A DNA stretch of 64,000 bases from Hylemonella gracilis str. Niagara R (GTDB lineage: Bacteria; Pseudomonadota; Gammaproteobacteria; Burkholderiales; Burkholderiaceae_C), in assembly GCF_000600295.1 (NCBI RefSeq), contig NZ_JEMG01000001.1:1741165-1805164 (forward strand), in the 5' to 3' direction. Under the pieces are notes generated by a model. That model saw nothing but the letters and a program-made list of their open reading frames with translations, made no database searches and was not told where the DNA came from. Shown one piece after another: positions 25,848 to 34,372 of the stretch (position 1 is its first letter; every line of letters starts with the position of its first letter). A program made the position numbers and the translations under genes.

Positions 25848-26453
25848 ATGAACAAAACCTGGATCGCCCCCGATGGCCAAGTCCGCTGTCATTGGTGCAG
25901 CGCCACGCCCGAGTACCTGGCCTACCATGATGAGGAGTGGGGGCTGCCGCAGGCGGATGTCCGGCGCCTGTTCGAGAAACTCAGCCTGGAAGGTTTCCAG
26001 TCCGGCTTGAGCTGGCGCACCATCCTCGCCAAGCGCGAGAACTTCCGCCGCGCCTTCGATGATTTCGACTTCGAGGCGATCGCGCGCTACACCGAGCGCG
26101 ATGTCCTGCGGTTGCTGGACGACGCGGGTATCGTGCGGCATCGCGGCAAGATCGAAGCGGTGATCCACAACGCCCAGCGCGCGCTTGAGATGGTGGCCCG
26201 GGAAGGTTCCGTGGCTGCTTTCGTCTGGCGCTACGAGCCTGACATGAAGGCCCTGGCTGCGCCCCAGACCGCCTCCACCTCGCCCGAGTCCGTGGCCCTG
26301 TCCAAGGAACTGAAGAAGCGGGGATGGAAGTTCGTGGGGCCGACGACGGTCTATGCCTTCATGCAGGCCATGGGCCTGGTGAACGATCACGCGACGGACT
26401 GCGTGGCCCGTTCCCGTGTGGACCGCGCGCGCCAAGCCTTTTCGAGACCGTGA
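25848..26453 (+). CDS. tag: DNA-3-methyladenine glycosylase I
   Basis: Base-excision repair enzyme that removes 3-methyladenine. The 201 residues carry the Tag signature RCHWCSATPEYLAYHDEEWG and FEKLSLEGFQSGLSWRTIL. The zinc-binding set is visible: a Cys in CHWC and His27 near the N-terminus, and His/Cys in VNDHATDCVAR at the C-terminus. An isolated forward gene 49 bases after the VOC gene. Confidence 0.95.
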   Translation: MNKTWIAPDGQVRCHWCSATPEYLAYHDEEWGLPQADVRRLFEKLSLEGFQSGLSWRTILAKRENFRRAFDDFDFEAIARYTERDVLRLLDDAGIVRHRGKIEAVIHNAQRALEMVAREGSVAAFVWRYEPDMKALAAPQTASTSPESVALSKELKKRGWKFVGPTTVYAFMQAMGLVNDHATDCVARSRVDRARQAFSRP

Positions 26454-26523
26454 AGCGGGGCGCCACGTGCGTTGGGCCGTACCAGGTGGCCCATACCACC
26501 AGCCACGGTGTGGTCGCGCGCTC

Positions 26524-26542
26524 GCCAAGGCTTGGCGCCAAG
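26524..26542. repeat. Nested inverted repeats after tag
   Basis: GCCAAG-G-CTTGGC overlaps the perfect palindrome CTTGGCGCCAAG in the 149-base gap between tag and the following membrane protein gene. It could fold into alternative hairpins and may end tag transcription, but no T-run follows, so a classical terminator is not claimed. Confidence 0.35.
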
Positions 26543-26602
26543 GGTGGCGCCGCAGGTCCGGTCTTGCTATAACTGGTGCACTGCCAACTTCAGGGAGTTT
26601 CC

Positions 26603-27079
26603 ATGCCCTTCGATCTGTCCACCTTCACCCTCATTCACGTCCTGCTGAGCGTGCTCGGCCTCATTGCTGGCCTGGTGGTCGCGGGGGGCTTGGTGTCCGG
26701 CGCGCGCCTGGACGGCTGGACGGCCTTTTTCCTGTCCACCACCATCGCGACCAGCATCACGGGCTACGGTTTTCCTGCTGACCAGCTCCTGCCGTCGCAC
26801 ATCGTGGGTGCCATTTCGCTGGTGGCCTTGGCCCTGGGCGTGTACGCGCGCTATGGCAGGAAGATGTACGGGGGCTGGCGCCGTGTCTACGTCGTGACGG
26901 CGGTCACGGCGCTCTACCTCAATGCCTTCGTGCTGATGGTGCAGCTCTTCGTCAAGACACCGGCGCTGGCGCGCCTGGCACCCACGCAGCAGGAGACACC
27001 CTTTGTCCTCACGCAGGCCGTGATCCTGTTGGTCTTCGTCTGGATCGGTGAAAAGGCCTGGCGGCGTTTCCGTCCCTGA
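26603..27079 (+). CDS. Four-helix membrane protein of unknown function
   Basis: A 158-residue protein with four predicted membrane helices (about 10-33, 41-60, 66-84 and 95-118) and a further hydrophobic stretch near the C-terminus. Phrases such as SGARLDGWTAFFLSTTIATSITGYGFP resemble small uncharacterised membrane proteins of betaproteobacteria. GGGAG lies before the ATG at 26603. Convergent with the diguanylate cyclase gene. No function can be assigned. Confidence 0.75.
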   Translation: MPFDLSTFTLIHVLLSVLGLIAGLVVAGGLVSGARLDGWTAFFLSTTIATSITGYGFPADQLLPSHIVGAISLVALALGVYARYGRKMYGGWRRVYVVTAVTALYLNAFVLMVQLFVKTPALARLAPTQQETPFVLTQAVILLVFVWIGEKAWRRFRP

Positions 27080-27107
27080 GCCTTTACGCCATTCGCTGTC
27101 GACAGGC

Positions 27108-28799
27108 TCAGCGCGTCACTACGCGGTCGCGGCCCTGGGCTTTGGCGTCGTACAGGGCTTGGTCAGCCCGGGTGACGACCGCCTCGGCGTTGGTGTCGTC
27201 TTTGCGCGCGAGGCTCAGGCCCACGCTGGCCGTGACCTGCCCGACCTCGGGGAAGGACGCCGCAGCCACCGCAGCGCGGATTTTCTCGGCCACGGCCAGT
27301 CCTTCCCGCGCATCCGGCGCATCGGGCAGCAGCACCACGAACTCTTCGCCGCCATAGCGGGCCACGAAGTCGGTGATGCGCGTGGACTGCGTCAGCAACT
27401 GCCCGAGGCGGCGCAGCACCTCGTCACCCGACTGGTGGCCATGCCGGTCGTTGATGGCCTTGAAGTGGTCGATGTCGATCAGCAGCAGACCAAAACCTCG
27501 TTCATTGCGCCGCAGGGCCTGAAACGCTTCTTGCAAGCGGGCATCGAAACGGCGGCGGTTGTTCAGGCCCGTCAGGCTGTCCACGGTGGCCAGGCGCTCG
27601 AGTTCCTGGTTGGCGACGGAGAGCGCCTCGGTGCGCTCGCGCACCTGTTGCTCCAGCGAGGCGTTGAGCGTTTCCAGTTCGGCCTCGTGCCGCAGCAGGG
27701 CCCCGGTCATGGACTGTATGGACGCGCTGAGCTGGCGGATTTCATTGATCTGCTTGCGTTCGTCGGGATAGACCGGTGGGCGTTCACGCCGTTCGATCTC
27801 GCGCATGGCCCGTGCCAGTTGCTCGATGGGCTGGCTCACGCGGGTGGCCAGCCGGTAGGTGATGAGCGCGAACACCAGGGCCGCGAGCAGGCCGAAGATG
27901 AGCAACTGTCGGTGCAGGTCTCGCAGCGGCTCCACCGCCACGTCCAGCGGCTGGCGCAGCACGACGCGCCAGCCCAGCGGCGTGCTGGTCCTCGCGGGGA
28001 CTTCGACCATGCTGGTGAGGTAATGATCGCCATCATTCCAGCGCACGACTTCGTAAGGTGCGTCCGGGCGGGTGCGTTGGGGCAGTTGCAGCTTGCCCAT
28101 GTGGTGGTAGGGATAGAGGATTTCGCCGGCCGCGTTGGCGATCAGCACCTCGATTTGGCGCTGCGCCTTGTCCTGGGTCACGACGGACTCCACCGTGTCG
28201 GTCACCCAGTCCCAGTGGGCGTGGGCGCCAAGCACGCCGCGCACCTGGCCTTTTTCGTCCAGGATCGGTGCGGCGAAATCGATGAAGCGCAGGGGCTCGT
28301 TCGCTGTGCGTTGCGGAAGTTGCTTTGCCAGCAGCACGGCTTCGTGCACGTCGCCTGTATACGGTCCCGTGAGCGCGGCCTGGAACCAGGGACGCTGGTC
28401 CACCTTGCTGCCGACAAGCAGGCCTTGCGTCGCTTGGATCACCTTGCCTTGCGGGTCGGCGATGCCGATCCAGGCGTATTCGTCATAGGTCTGCTGGCGC
28501 AGGGTCAACAGCTTGCCGAGTTCTGGCGCATCCAAGTCTGTGCGTGAGAAGGTCAGCGACTGGCGCAGCAGGCTGATTTCCTTGTCCCGCTCGCTCAAGT
28601 TGGTGGCCAACAGGTCTGCCGCAGAACGCGCGCTGACGTGCAGCGCTTGGCCACCAAAATCGGCCAGCTCCTGAGTCGCGATGCGGCCAACGTAAAGGCC
28701 GACGCACAGTACCGTGGCCAGGGACAGCAGTCCGAACCACAGAGTCAGGCGTCCGCGGAAATTGCCCGGATGCAGGCGCCGGGCCCAGGCAAAATTCAT
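27108..28799 (-). CDS. Cache-HAMP-GGDEF diguanylate cyclase
   Basis: Membrane sensor enzyme (563 residues) predicted to make cyclic di-GMP. Order: membrane helix (about 15-40), periplasmic double-Cache-like domain (about 45-280), membrane helix (about 295-315), HAMP, coiled coil and C-terminal GGDEF domain (about 395-560). The active site is GGEEF (about 481-485) and the inhibitory I-site RITD lies five residues before RYGGEEF's core, so product feedback is likely. ATG 28799 is chosen; a longer frame reaches into the aroC 5' region. Divergent from aroC across about 159 bases. Confidence 0.94.
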   Translation of the reverse strand: MNFAWARRLHPGNFRGRLTLWFGLLSLATVLCVGLYVGRIATQELADFGGQALHVSARSAADLLATNLSERDKEISLLRQSLTFSRTDLDAPELGKLLTLRQQTYDEYAWIGIADPQGKVIQATQGLLVGSKVDQRPWFQAALTGPYTGDVHEAVLLAKQLPQRTANEPLRFIDFAAPILDEKGQVRGVLGAHAHWDWVTDTVESVVTQDKAQRQIEVLIANAAGEILYPYHHMGKLQLPQRTRPDAPYEVVRWNDGDHYLTSMVEVPARTSTPLGWRVVLRQPLDVAVEPLRDLHRQLLIFGLLAALVFALITYRLATRVSQPIEQLARAMREIERRERPPVYPDERKQINEIRQLSASIQSMTGALLRHEAELETLNASLEQQVRERTEALSVANQELERLATVDSLTGLNNRRRFDARLQEAFQALRRNERGFGLLLIDIDHFKAINDRHGHQSGDEVLRRLGQLLTQSTRITDFVARYGGEEFVVLLPDAPDAREGLAVAEKIRAAVAAASFPEVGQVTASVGLSLARKDDTNAEAVVTRADQALYDAKAQGRDRVVTR

Positions 28800-28958
28800 G
28801 TGTTCTCGTTCCTCATGCGCCAGATCGTGCTTCGCCGCGCAGTGTAGAGGCAAAAAATCGTGCGTTAGGCCTGCAAGGCTATGGCATCCCGGGCCTGCGG
28901 TGATGCACGCCTCGCCTTGCCGGGCGATGGGTCGAGGGCCTCGGGGATAATCCCGCAC

Positions 28959-30065
28959 ATGAGCGGCAACACCCTAGGTCTACTTTTCAGCGTCACGAAT
29001 TTTGGCGAATCCCACGGTCCGGCCATCGGCTGCGTGATCGACGGCTGCCCGCCCGGCATGGCCTTGTCGGTCGAGGACATCCAGCCTGAACTGGACCGGC
29101 GTCGCCCCGGTACCAGCAAGTTCGTCACCCAGCGCAACGAGCCTGACCAGGTGGAGATCCTGTCTGGCGTTTACGAAGGCCAGACCACGGGCACGCCCAT
29201 CGCCCTACTGATCCGCAATACCGACCAGCGCAGCAAGGACTACGGCGACATTCTGCAGACCTTCCGCCCGGGCCACGCGGACTACAGCTATTGGCGCAAG
29301 TACGGCCTTCGTGACCCGCGCGGCGGCGGACGTTCCTCGGCCCGCTTGACCGCGCCCACGGTGGCGGCAGGCGCGGTGGCTCGCAAGTGGCTGAGGGAAA
29401 AGTTCAGCATCGAGATCCGTGCCTGCATGACGCAAATCGGCGAGGTTGAGATCCCCTTTGAATCCTGGGACCACGTTCAGCACAACCCCTTCTTCGCACC
29501 CGTGGCCGACGTGTCCGCGCTCGAGGACTATCTGCAGGCGCTGCGCAAGTCGGGCGATTCTTGTGGCGCACGCCTGCGCGTGACGGCGACCCAGGTACCG
29601 GTCGGTCTGGGCGAGCCGCTGTATGACAAGCTCGACGCGGACATCGCCCACGCGATGATGGGGCTCAACGCCGTCAAGGGCGTGGAGATTGGCGCCGGCT
29701 TCGCGGCGGTGGCGGACAAGGGCAGTACCCATGGTGACGCGCTCACGCCCCAGGGTTTCGTGGGCAACAAGGCCGGCGGCGTGCTGGGCGGCATCAGCAC
29801 AGGGCAGGACATCGAGGTGTCCATCGCCCTCAAGCCCACCAGTTCCATCCTCGTGCCGCGCGCGTCCATCGACACGGCGGGGCAGGCGACCGAACTGATC
29901 ACCAAGGGACGCCACGACCCTTGCGTGGGTGTGCGTGCGGCTCCCATCGCCGAGGCCCTGCTGGCCCTGGTGCTGATTGACCACGCTTTGCGCCACCGTG
30001 CCCAGTGCGGCGACGTGTCCTTGCCCGTGCCACCGATTCCGGGGCGCGTGCCCGGCGCACAGTAG
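28959..30065 (+). CDS. aroC: Chorismate synthase
   Basis: Last enzyme of the shikimate pathway, converting 5-enolpyruvylshikimate-3-phosphate to chorismate with reduced FMN. The 368 residues begin [20 protein letters not shown] and carry the family signatures [21 protein letters not shown] and the C-terminal [16 protein letters not shown]. The ATG at 28959 matches the family start; upstream in-frame codons are ignored. Biosynthetic, so its place beside catabolic genes need not imply shared regulation. Confidence 0.97.
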   Translation: MSGNTLGLLFSVTNFGESHGPAIGCVIDGCPPGMALSVEDIQPELDRRRPGTSKFVTQRNEPDQVEILSGVYEGQTTGTPIALLIRNTDQRSKDYGDILQTFRPGHADYSYWRKYGLRDPRGGGRSSARLTAPTVAAGAVARKWLREKFSIEIRACMTQIGEVEIPFESWDHVQHNPFFAPVADVSALEDYLQALRKSGDSCGARLRVTATQVPVGLGEPLYDKLDADIAHAMMGLNAVKGVEIGAGFAAVADKGSTHGDALTPQGFVGNKAGGVLGGISTGQDIEVSIALKPTSSILVPRASIDTAGQATELITKGRHDPCVGVRAAPIAEALLALVLIDHALRHRAQCGDVSLPVPPIPGRVPGAQ

Positions 30066-30100
30066 TTCTGATTCCATCCACCTTCCAGGAAGACACCACC

Positions 30101-30289
30101 ATGCCCATCCTCCACGTCGAGATGCTTGCGGGCCGCACGCCTGAGCAGAAAAAACTATACGCCCAGGCCCTGACTGAGATCACGATCCGGACCCTCGGCG
30201 TTCCGGCCGAAGCCGTGGATGTGCTGATCACTGAGGTGCAGCGCCAGGACTGGTTCGTTGCCGGCGTACCCTTTAGCGAGAAGAAATAG
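30101..30289 (+). CDS. 4-Oxalocrotonate tautomerase-family protein
   Basis: A 62-residue member of the tautomerase superfamily. Pro2, the catalytic base after Met removal, is present (MPILHVEMLAGR), and the length is that of 4-oxalocrotonate tautomerase. Canonical positions beyond Pro are only partly conserved (KKLYAQAL, VDVLITEV), so it may act on another keto-enol substrate of aromatic breakdown. It follows aroC after 35 bases. Confidence 0.85.
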   Translation: MPILHVEMLAGRTPEQKKLYAQALTEITIRTLGVPAEAVDVLITEVQRQDWFVAGVPFSEKK

Positions 30290-30346
30290 AGCGGCGCGCG
30301 GGCTGTTCGCTGCCAACTCACCTGGCCGATCCAAGCCCTTCAGCCC

Positions 30347-31144
30347 TCAGATCAGGTTGCGCATCGCGCGCGCGGTGTCTTGCAGCACCGGCAGCACTCG
30401 TGCGGCTGCATCTTGCGTGCTTTCCTGCCCCATGGGCATGGTGACGTTCAACGCGGCGACCAGATCGCCGTGGTGGTCGAGCAGTGGCACCGCGATGCCA
30501 CGGTAATTCAGTTCAAGCTGCTGCTCCGAGATGGCCCAGCCGCGCTGGCGGATGCGGGCAAGTTCCTCGCGCAGGCTCTCCTTGCGTGTGATGGTGTGTG
30601 ATGTATAGGCCTTCAATTCCTGACGGGCCAGCCATTCCTCCGCTTCGGCCTCGTCGCGCAGGGCCAGCATCAGCATTCCTGCCGCCGTGACCTGCGCCTG
30701 CACCCGCGCGCCCAGCACGTAGCCGGTGTTCATGTTGCGGTTGGGGCCGTTGCGCGCGATGCAGACGATCTCGTCCCCGTCCAACACACTGACGTAGGCC
30801 GTTTCCCCGATGCCCGCCGTGGCGCGCTGCAGAAAGGGTTGCACGATGCGCGGCAGCCGCGCCGATTCCAGGTAAGACCGCCCCAGGCGCAACACGCGCG
30901 GTGTCAGCCAGAACAGCTTGCCATCGGTGGCAACGTAGCCCAGGTGGGCCAGCGTCAGCAGGTAGCGTCGCGTGGCGGTGCGGGTCATGCCACAACGCTC
31001 ACCGGCCTGACTGCTGGTCAGGCGGGGGTTGGCATCGTCGAAGGCCTCGATCACGGACAGGCCTTTTTCCAGGCCTGCGATCCAGTCGCGTTTGTCGAGC
31101 TGGGGGAGGGAAGTCACGGGCGGGATTGTGCGGAGCGGGCGCAT
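30347..31144 (-). CDS. IclR-family regulator (PcaR/PobR-like)
   Basis: A 265-residue regulator with N-terminal helix-turn-helix (RLTSSQAGERCGMTRTATRRYL) and C-terminal IclR domain. The opening (LEKGLSVIEAFDD) and TRTATRRYLLTLAHLGYV strongly resemble the PcaR/PcaU/PobR group controlling protocatechuate-type catabolism. It is divergent from the second shikimate-dehydrogenase-like gene and the Liv-type ABC operon, and a PcaR-like inverted repeat lies between them. Confidence 0.93.
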   Translation of the reverse strand: MRPLRTIPPVTSLPQLDKRDWIAGLEKGLSVIEAFDDANPRLTSSQAGERCGMTRTATRRYLLTLAHLGYVATDGKLFWLTPRVLRLGRSYLESARLPRIVQPFLQRATAGIGETAYVSVLDGDEIVCIARNGPNRNMNTGYVLGARVQAQVTAAGMLMLALRDEAEAEEWLARQELKAYTSHTITRKESLREELARIRQRGWAISEQQLELNYRGIAVPLLDHHGDLVAALNVTMPMGQESTQDAAARVLPVLQDTARAMRNLI

Positions 31145-31171
31145 GGCGAGCAGTTCAGGTGAAACCCTGAA

Positions 31172-31188
31172 TGCGTTCGATGAACGCA
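31172..31188. promoter_or_regulatory. PcaR/PobR-like IclR operator
   Basis: TGCGTTC-GAT-GAACGCA is a perfect 7-base inverted repeat with a 3-base centre. Its core GTTCGATGAACGCAC agrees at 13 of 15 positions with the published PcaR motif GTTCGATAATCGCAC. It lies 28 bases upstream of the IclR ATG and about 103 bases upstream of the AroE-like ATG, between the divergent genes. Confidence 0.75.
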
Positions 31189-31291
31189 CAATTTTGAGCG
31201 ATATTCGCGCATGCCGATCGTTCGAATGTCGGTTTGCCCTTGGGAATCCACTAAATTCGCGCCCATTCCAAGTACCGACAGACCGGCCTAC

Positions 31292-32245
31292 ATGCAGCTT
31301 TCCAGTGCGCTTGTTCCTCGCGTCAGCGGGAGCACCGAACTTTTCCTGATCCCGGGAGATCCGGTCGAGCAGGTCCGGGCACCCGAAGTCTTCAATCGAG
31401 TGTTCGCTGCCTTGGGCATCAACGCGGTGCTGGTGCCGGTGCATGTGGCGCCGGCCGACATCGAGACGTTTGTTCGCAGCGTTTTCCTGGCGCGCAACGT
31501 CAAGGGCCTGTTCCTGGCCATCCCGCACAAAGCGCTGGTGATGGACATGCTGGATGCTTGCTCCTCTCTGGGCCGTCTGGCGGGCGCGGTCAACGCCATC
31601 CGTCGCACGGCGGACGGACGACTAGAAGGCGGGCTTTTCGATGGGGAAGGGCTGCGGGCTTCACTGGACTATTTCGGCATGGCCCATGCGGGGCGGCGCG
31701 TCTTGATCCTGGGTGCGGGCGGAGGCGCCGCCGCCATCGGCGCGTCGCTGGTGGGGGATGTGGCCGAACTCGCGCTGTACGACCCGGTGCCGGGCAAGGC
31801 CTCAAGCGTGGCCGCGCGCCTCGGGGCGTGCTTGGGCAGCGGGGGGCGGGTGCGCGCTGCGCCGGGCAACGACCCCGCAGGTTTCGATCTCGTGATCCAT
31901 GCCTCGCCGCTGGGTCTGCAGCCCGGCGATCCGCTGCCGCTCGATGTCAGTCGCATGGCGCCGCACGCAGTCCTGGTCGACATCCTGATGAAGAACCAGC
32001 CCACGCCCCTGGTGCGCGCCGTGCGCGAACGCGGCTTGCACGCGCAGCCTGGTTTCGAAATGCTTATCCAGCAAACACCGCTGTACCTGGAGTTCTTCGG
32101 CTACCCTGAGGCGGCGCAGGCCGTGCGGCAGGACGCCACCTTCCTGCGTGAACTGATCTATCCACCGCAACTGGCGCACGAGATCCGCCGCCCTGGCGAT
32201 GCACTCAAGACCCGAGCCGCAGAAGCACGGCCCGCTTTTCATTGA
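31292..32245 (+). CDS. Second shikimate dehydrogenase-like oxidoreductase
   Basis: A 317-residue AroE-fold protein. Catalytic Lys80 (AIPHK) and Asp117 (LFDGEG) align with those of the paralogue at 17.5-18.4 kb, and the nucleotide-binding motif LILGAGGGAAAIG is present. The substrate loop reads GDPVEQVRAP: both Ser of the SxS motif are lost (Gln and Arg), further from AroE than the paralogue. ATG 31292 is chosen; an ATG at 31211 would place the N-terminus across the promoter. Thirty-three bases upstream of a branched-chain-type ABC operon that may import its substrate. Confidence 0.82.
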   Translation: MQLSSALVPRVSGSTELFLIPGDPVEQVRAPEVFNRVFAALGINAVLVPVHVAPADIETFVRSVFLARNVKGLFLAIPHKALVMDMLDACSSLGRLAGAVNAIRRTADGRLEGGLFDGEGLRASLDYFGMAHAGRRVLILGAGGGAAAIGASLVGDVAELALYDPVPGKASSVAARLGACLGSGGRVRAAPGNDPAGFDLVIHASPLGLQPGDPLPLDVSRMAPHAVLVDILMKNQPTPLVRAVRERGLHAQPGFEMLIQQTPLYLEFFGYPEAAQAVRQDATFLRELIYPPQLAHEIRRPGDALKTRAAEARPAFH

Positions 32246-32278
32246 CTCACCGCTTCACTAAAACCCAAGGAGACACTC

Positions 32279-33418
32279 ATGCAAAAACGTTTCACACTCC
32301 AACTGCTGGCGGCTTGCGCCCTCGGCGCCGCCTGTGCCACGACGGCACTGGCACAGCAGGTCGTCAAGATCGCCAACATCGTGGAACTGTCCGGCGCCGG
32401 CGCGACGGCCGGCACCAACTTCAAGAATGGGGTGGAACTGGCAGTCAAGGAAATCAACGCGGCCGGCGGCATCCTGGGTCGCAAGATCCAGTCCGCGACC
32501 TACGACACGCAGAGCAACCCTGGCGTGGCCAAGGGCCTGACCCAGAAGGCGGTGGACGAAGAGGTCTTCGCCATCTTCGGTCCGGTGTTCTCGGGCTCCA
32601 TCATGGTCAGCATGGCCGAGTCGCGTCGTGCCGAGGTGCCCAACTTCACGGGCGGTGAGGCCGCGTCCATCACGCAGCAGGGCAACCCCTATGTGTTCCG
32701 CACCAGCTTCGGCCAGTCCACGTCCTTTCCCAAGCTCGCGCGCTACATCAACGGCAAGGCCAAGACCCTGGCCGTGGTCTACGTGAACAATGACTTCGGC
32801 AAGGGCGGGCGCGACGCCATCGTCAAGCTGATGGAAGGCAGCCCGACCAAGGTGGTGGCCGACATTTCCACTAACCAGGGGCAGATCGATTTCTCCGCCG
32901 CCGTGCTGGCGGTCAAGCAAAGCAATGCCGATGCCGTGTTCGTCTACACGAACGAGGAAGAATCGGCCCGCGCGCTGCGCGAGTTCCGCAAGCAGGGCTG
33001 GACCAAGCCCATCATCGGCGAGACCACGTTGACCGGCCAGAAGGTGATCGAGCTGGCGGGCGAGGCCGCCAATGGCGCCGTGGCCCACGTTGGCCTGACT
33101 GTTGACGCACCGCCGACCCAGGCCTTCGGCGCCAAGTTTCAGAAGGAATACAACTACGTGTCGGACCACAACGGCATCAAGGGCTACACCGGCGTCCATG
33201 TGCTCAAGGCTGCGATCGAGAAGGTCGGCAAGTTCGACCGCGTGGCCGTGGCCCAGGCGCTGAAGAACGTCACCTTCACGGCCAAGCAACACCCGGGCGT
33301 GCTGATGGACGTGAGCTTCGATGACAAGGGCGACATCGACCGCGAGAGCTTCATGGTCGAAGTCAAGAACGGCAAGCAGGTGGTGGTGAGCACACTGCCG
33401 CCGCTGGGCAAGAAGTAA
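32279..33418 (+). CDS. livK: Branched-chain-type ABC transporter substrate-binding protein
   Basis: Periplasmic type I binding protein (379 residues) of the Liv/aromatic-acid group. Signal peptide with cleavage after ALA (about 25), followed by VKIANIVELSGAGATAG and the family phrase LAVKEINAAGGILGRKI. GGAG precedes the ATG. First gene of a five-gene transporter operon; the neighbouring oxidoreductase suggests a cyclic or aromatic acid rather than leucine. Confidence 0.93.
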   Translation: MQKRFTLQLLAACALGAACATTALAQQVVKIANIVELSGAGATAGTNFKNGVELAVKEINAAGGILGRKIQSATYDTQSNPGVAKGLTQKAVDEEVFAIFGPVFSGSIMVSMAESRRAEVPNFTGGEAASITQQGNPYVFRTSFGQSTSFPKLARYINGKAKTLAVVYVNNDFGKGGRDAIVKLMEGSPTKVVADISTNQGQIDFSAAVLAVKQSNADAVFVYTNEEESARALREFRKQGWTKPIIGETTLTGQKVIELAGEAANGAVAHVGLTVDAPPTQAFGAKFQKEYNYVSDHNGIKGYTGVHVLKAAIEKVGKFDRVAVAQALKNVTFTAKQHPGVLMDVSFDDKGDIDRESFMVEVKNGKQVVVSTLPPLGKK

Positions 33419-33456
33419 GCGACCCTGTCCTCTTTTCCGTTTGTTTGTTCTTCCTG

Positions 33457-33471
33457 CGGGCCTGGTGCCCG
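33457..33471 (+). terminator. Small hairpin between livK and livH
   Basis: CGGGC-CTGGT-GCCCG forms a five-base stem in the 69-base gap after the binding-protein gene. Hairpins here often lower readthrough into the permease genes so that the binding protein is made in excess. There is no T-run, so it is only a partial or mRNA-stabilising element. Confidence 0.4.
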
Positions 33472-33487
33472 TGGGAACCGGAATGCC

Positions 33488-34363
33488 ATGACTGATTTTC
33501 TGCAACTGCTGTTCAGCGGCCTAGCCACGGGCGGCATCTACGCGCTCGCAGCCCTGGGCTTCACCCTGCTGTGGCAGGCCAGCGGCACCATCAATTTCGC
33601 CCAGGGCGAATTCGTCATGCTGCCGGCCTTCGTCATGCTGGCCTTCATGGCCCTGGGCGCGCCGTTGTGGCTGGGCTTCGTGCTGGCCGCCGGGGTCTCC
33701 GCGCTGGTGCTGGGCTGGGCCTTCAAGCGTGGCGTGGTGGACCCGCTGTTCAAGTACGGGATGATGCCCATCGTGGTCGCGACCATCGGCCTGGCCATCA
33801 CGCTGAGCAACGGCATCCGCGCGGGTTACAGCGCCGAGGCGCATCCTTTTCCCAACCCCTTTGGCGACCATGTGTTCAACATCGCGGGCGTGACCATCAC
33901 CTCCGGCGGCATCGGTACGCTGCTGACCGCGCTGGCCCTGGTCTTCGCAACACAGGCCTTCATGACCCGCACCGTGACCGGCCGCGCCATGCAGGCCGTG
34001 GCGCAGAACACCGAAAGCGCCACCGTGTTGGGCATCAACGTGCCGCGCATGATCTTCTACGCCTTCGCCATCAACGCGCTGCTGGCCTGCGCGGCGGCCC
34101 TGCTGGTCACGCCGACCTACCTGGCTAAGTTCGACATGGGTGAGGGCCTGGGCACCAAGGCCTTCTTCGCCGCCATCATCGGCGGCTTCAACAACTCGCG
34201 CGGCGCCTTGCTGGGCGGTCTGATCGTGGGCGTGGCTGAGAACCTGGCAGCGGCCTATGTCTCGCCAGCGTACAAGGATGCCGTGGCCCTGATGATCTTC
34301 ATGGTGGTCATCTTGTTCAAGCCGCAAGGCCTGCTGGGTAAAAAAGAAGAACGGAAAGTCTGA
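33488..34363 (+). CDS. livH: Branched-chain-type ABC permease LivH
   Basis: Polytopic permease of 291 residues with about eight hydrophobic segments. It begins with the LivH start LLFSGLATGGIYALAALGFTL and has the INFAQGEFVML motif and the GGFNNSRGALLGGL cytoplasmic loop near the C-terminus, which contacts the ATPases. Forms the membrane channel with LivM. Confidence 0.93.
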   Translation: MTDFLQLLFSGLATGGIYALAALGFTLLWQASGTINFAQGEFVMLPAFVMLAFMALGAPLWLGFVLAAGVSALVLGWAFKRGVVDPLFKYGMMPIVVATIGLAITLSNGIRAGYSAEAHPFPNPFGDHVFNIAGVTITSGGIGTLLTALALVFATQAFMTRTVTGRAMQAVAQNTESATVLGINVPRMIFYAFAINALLACAAALLVTPTYLAKFDMGEGLGTKAFFAAIIGGFNNSRGALLGGLIVGVAENLAAAYVSPAYKDAVALMIFMVVILFKPQGLLGKKEERKV

Positions 34364-34372
34364 GGCGGCCCC

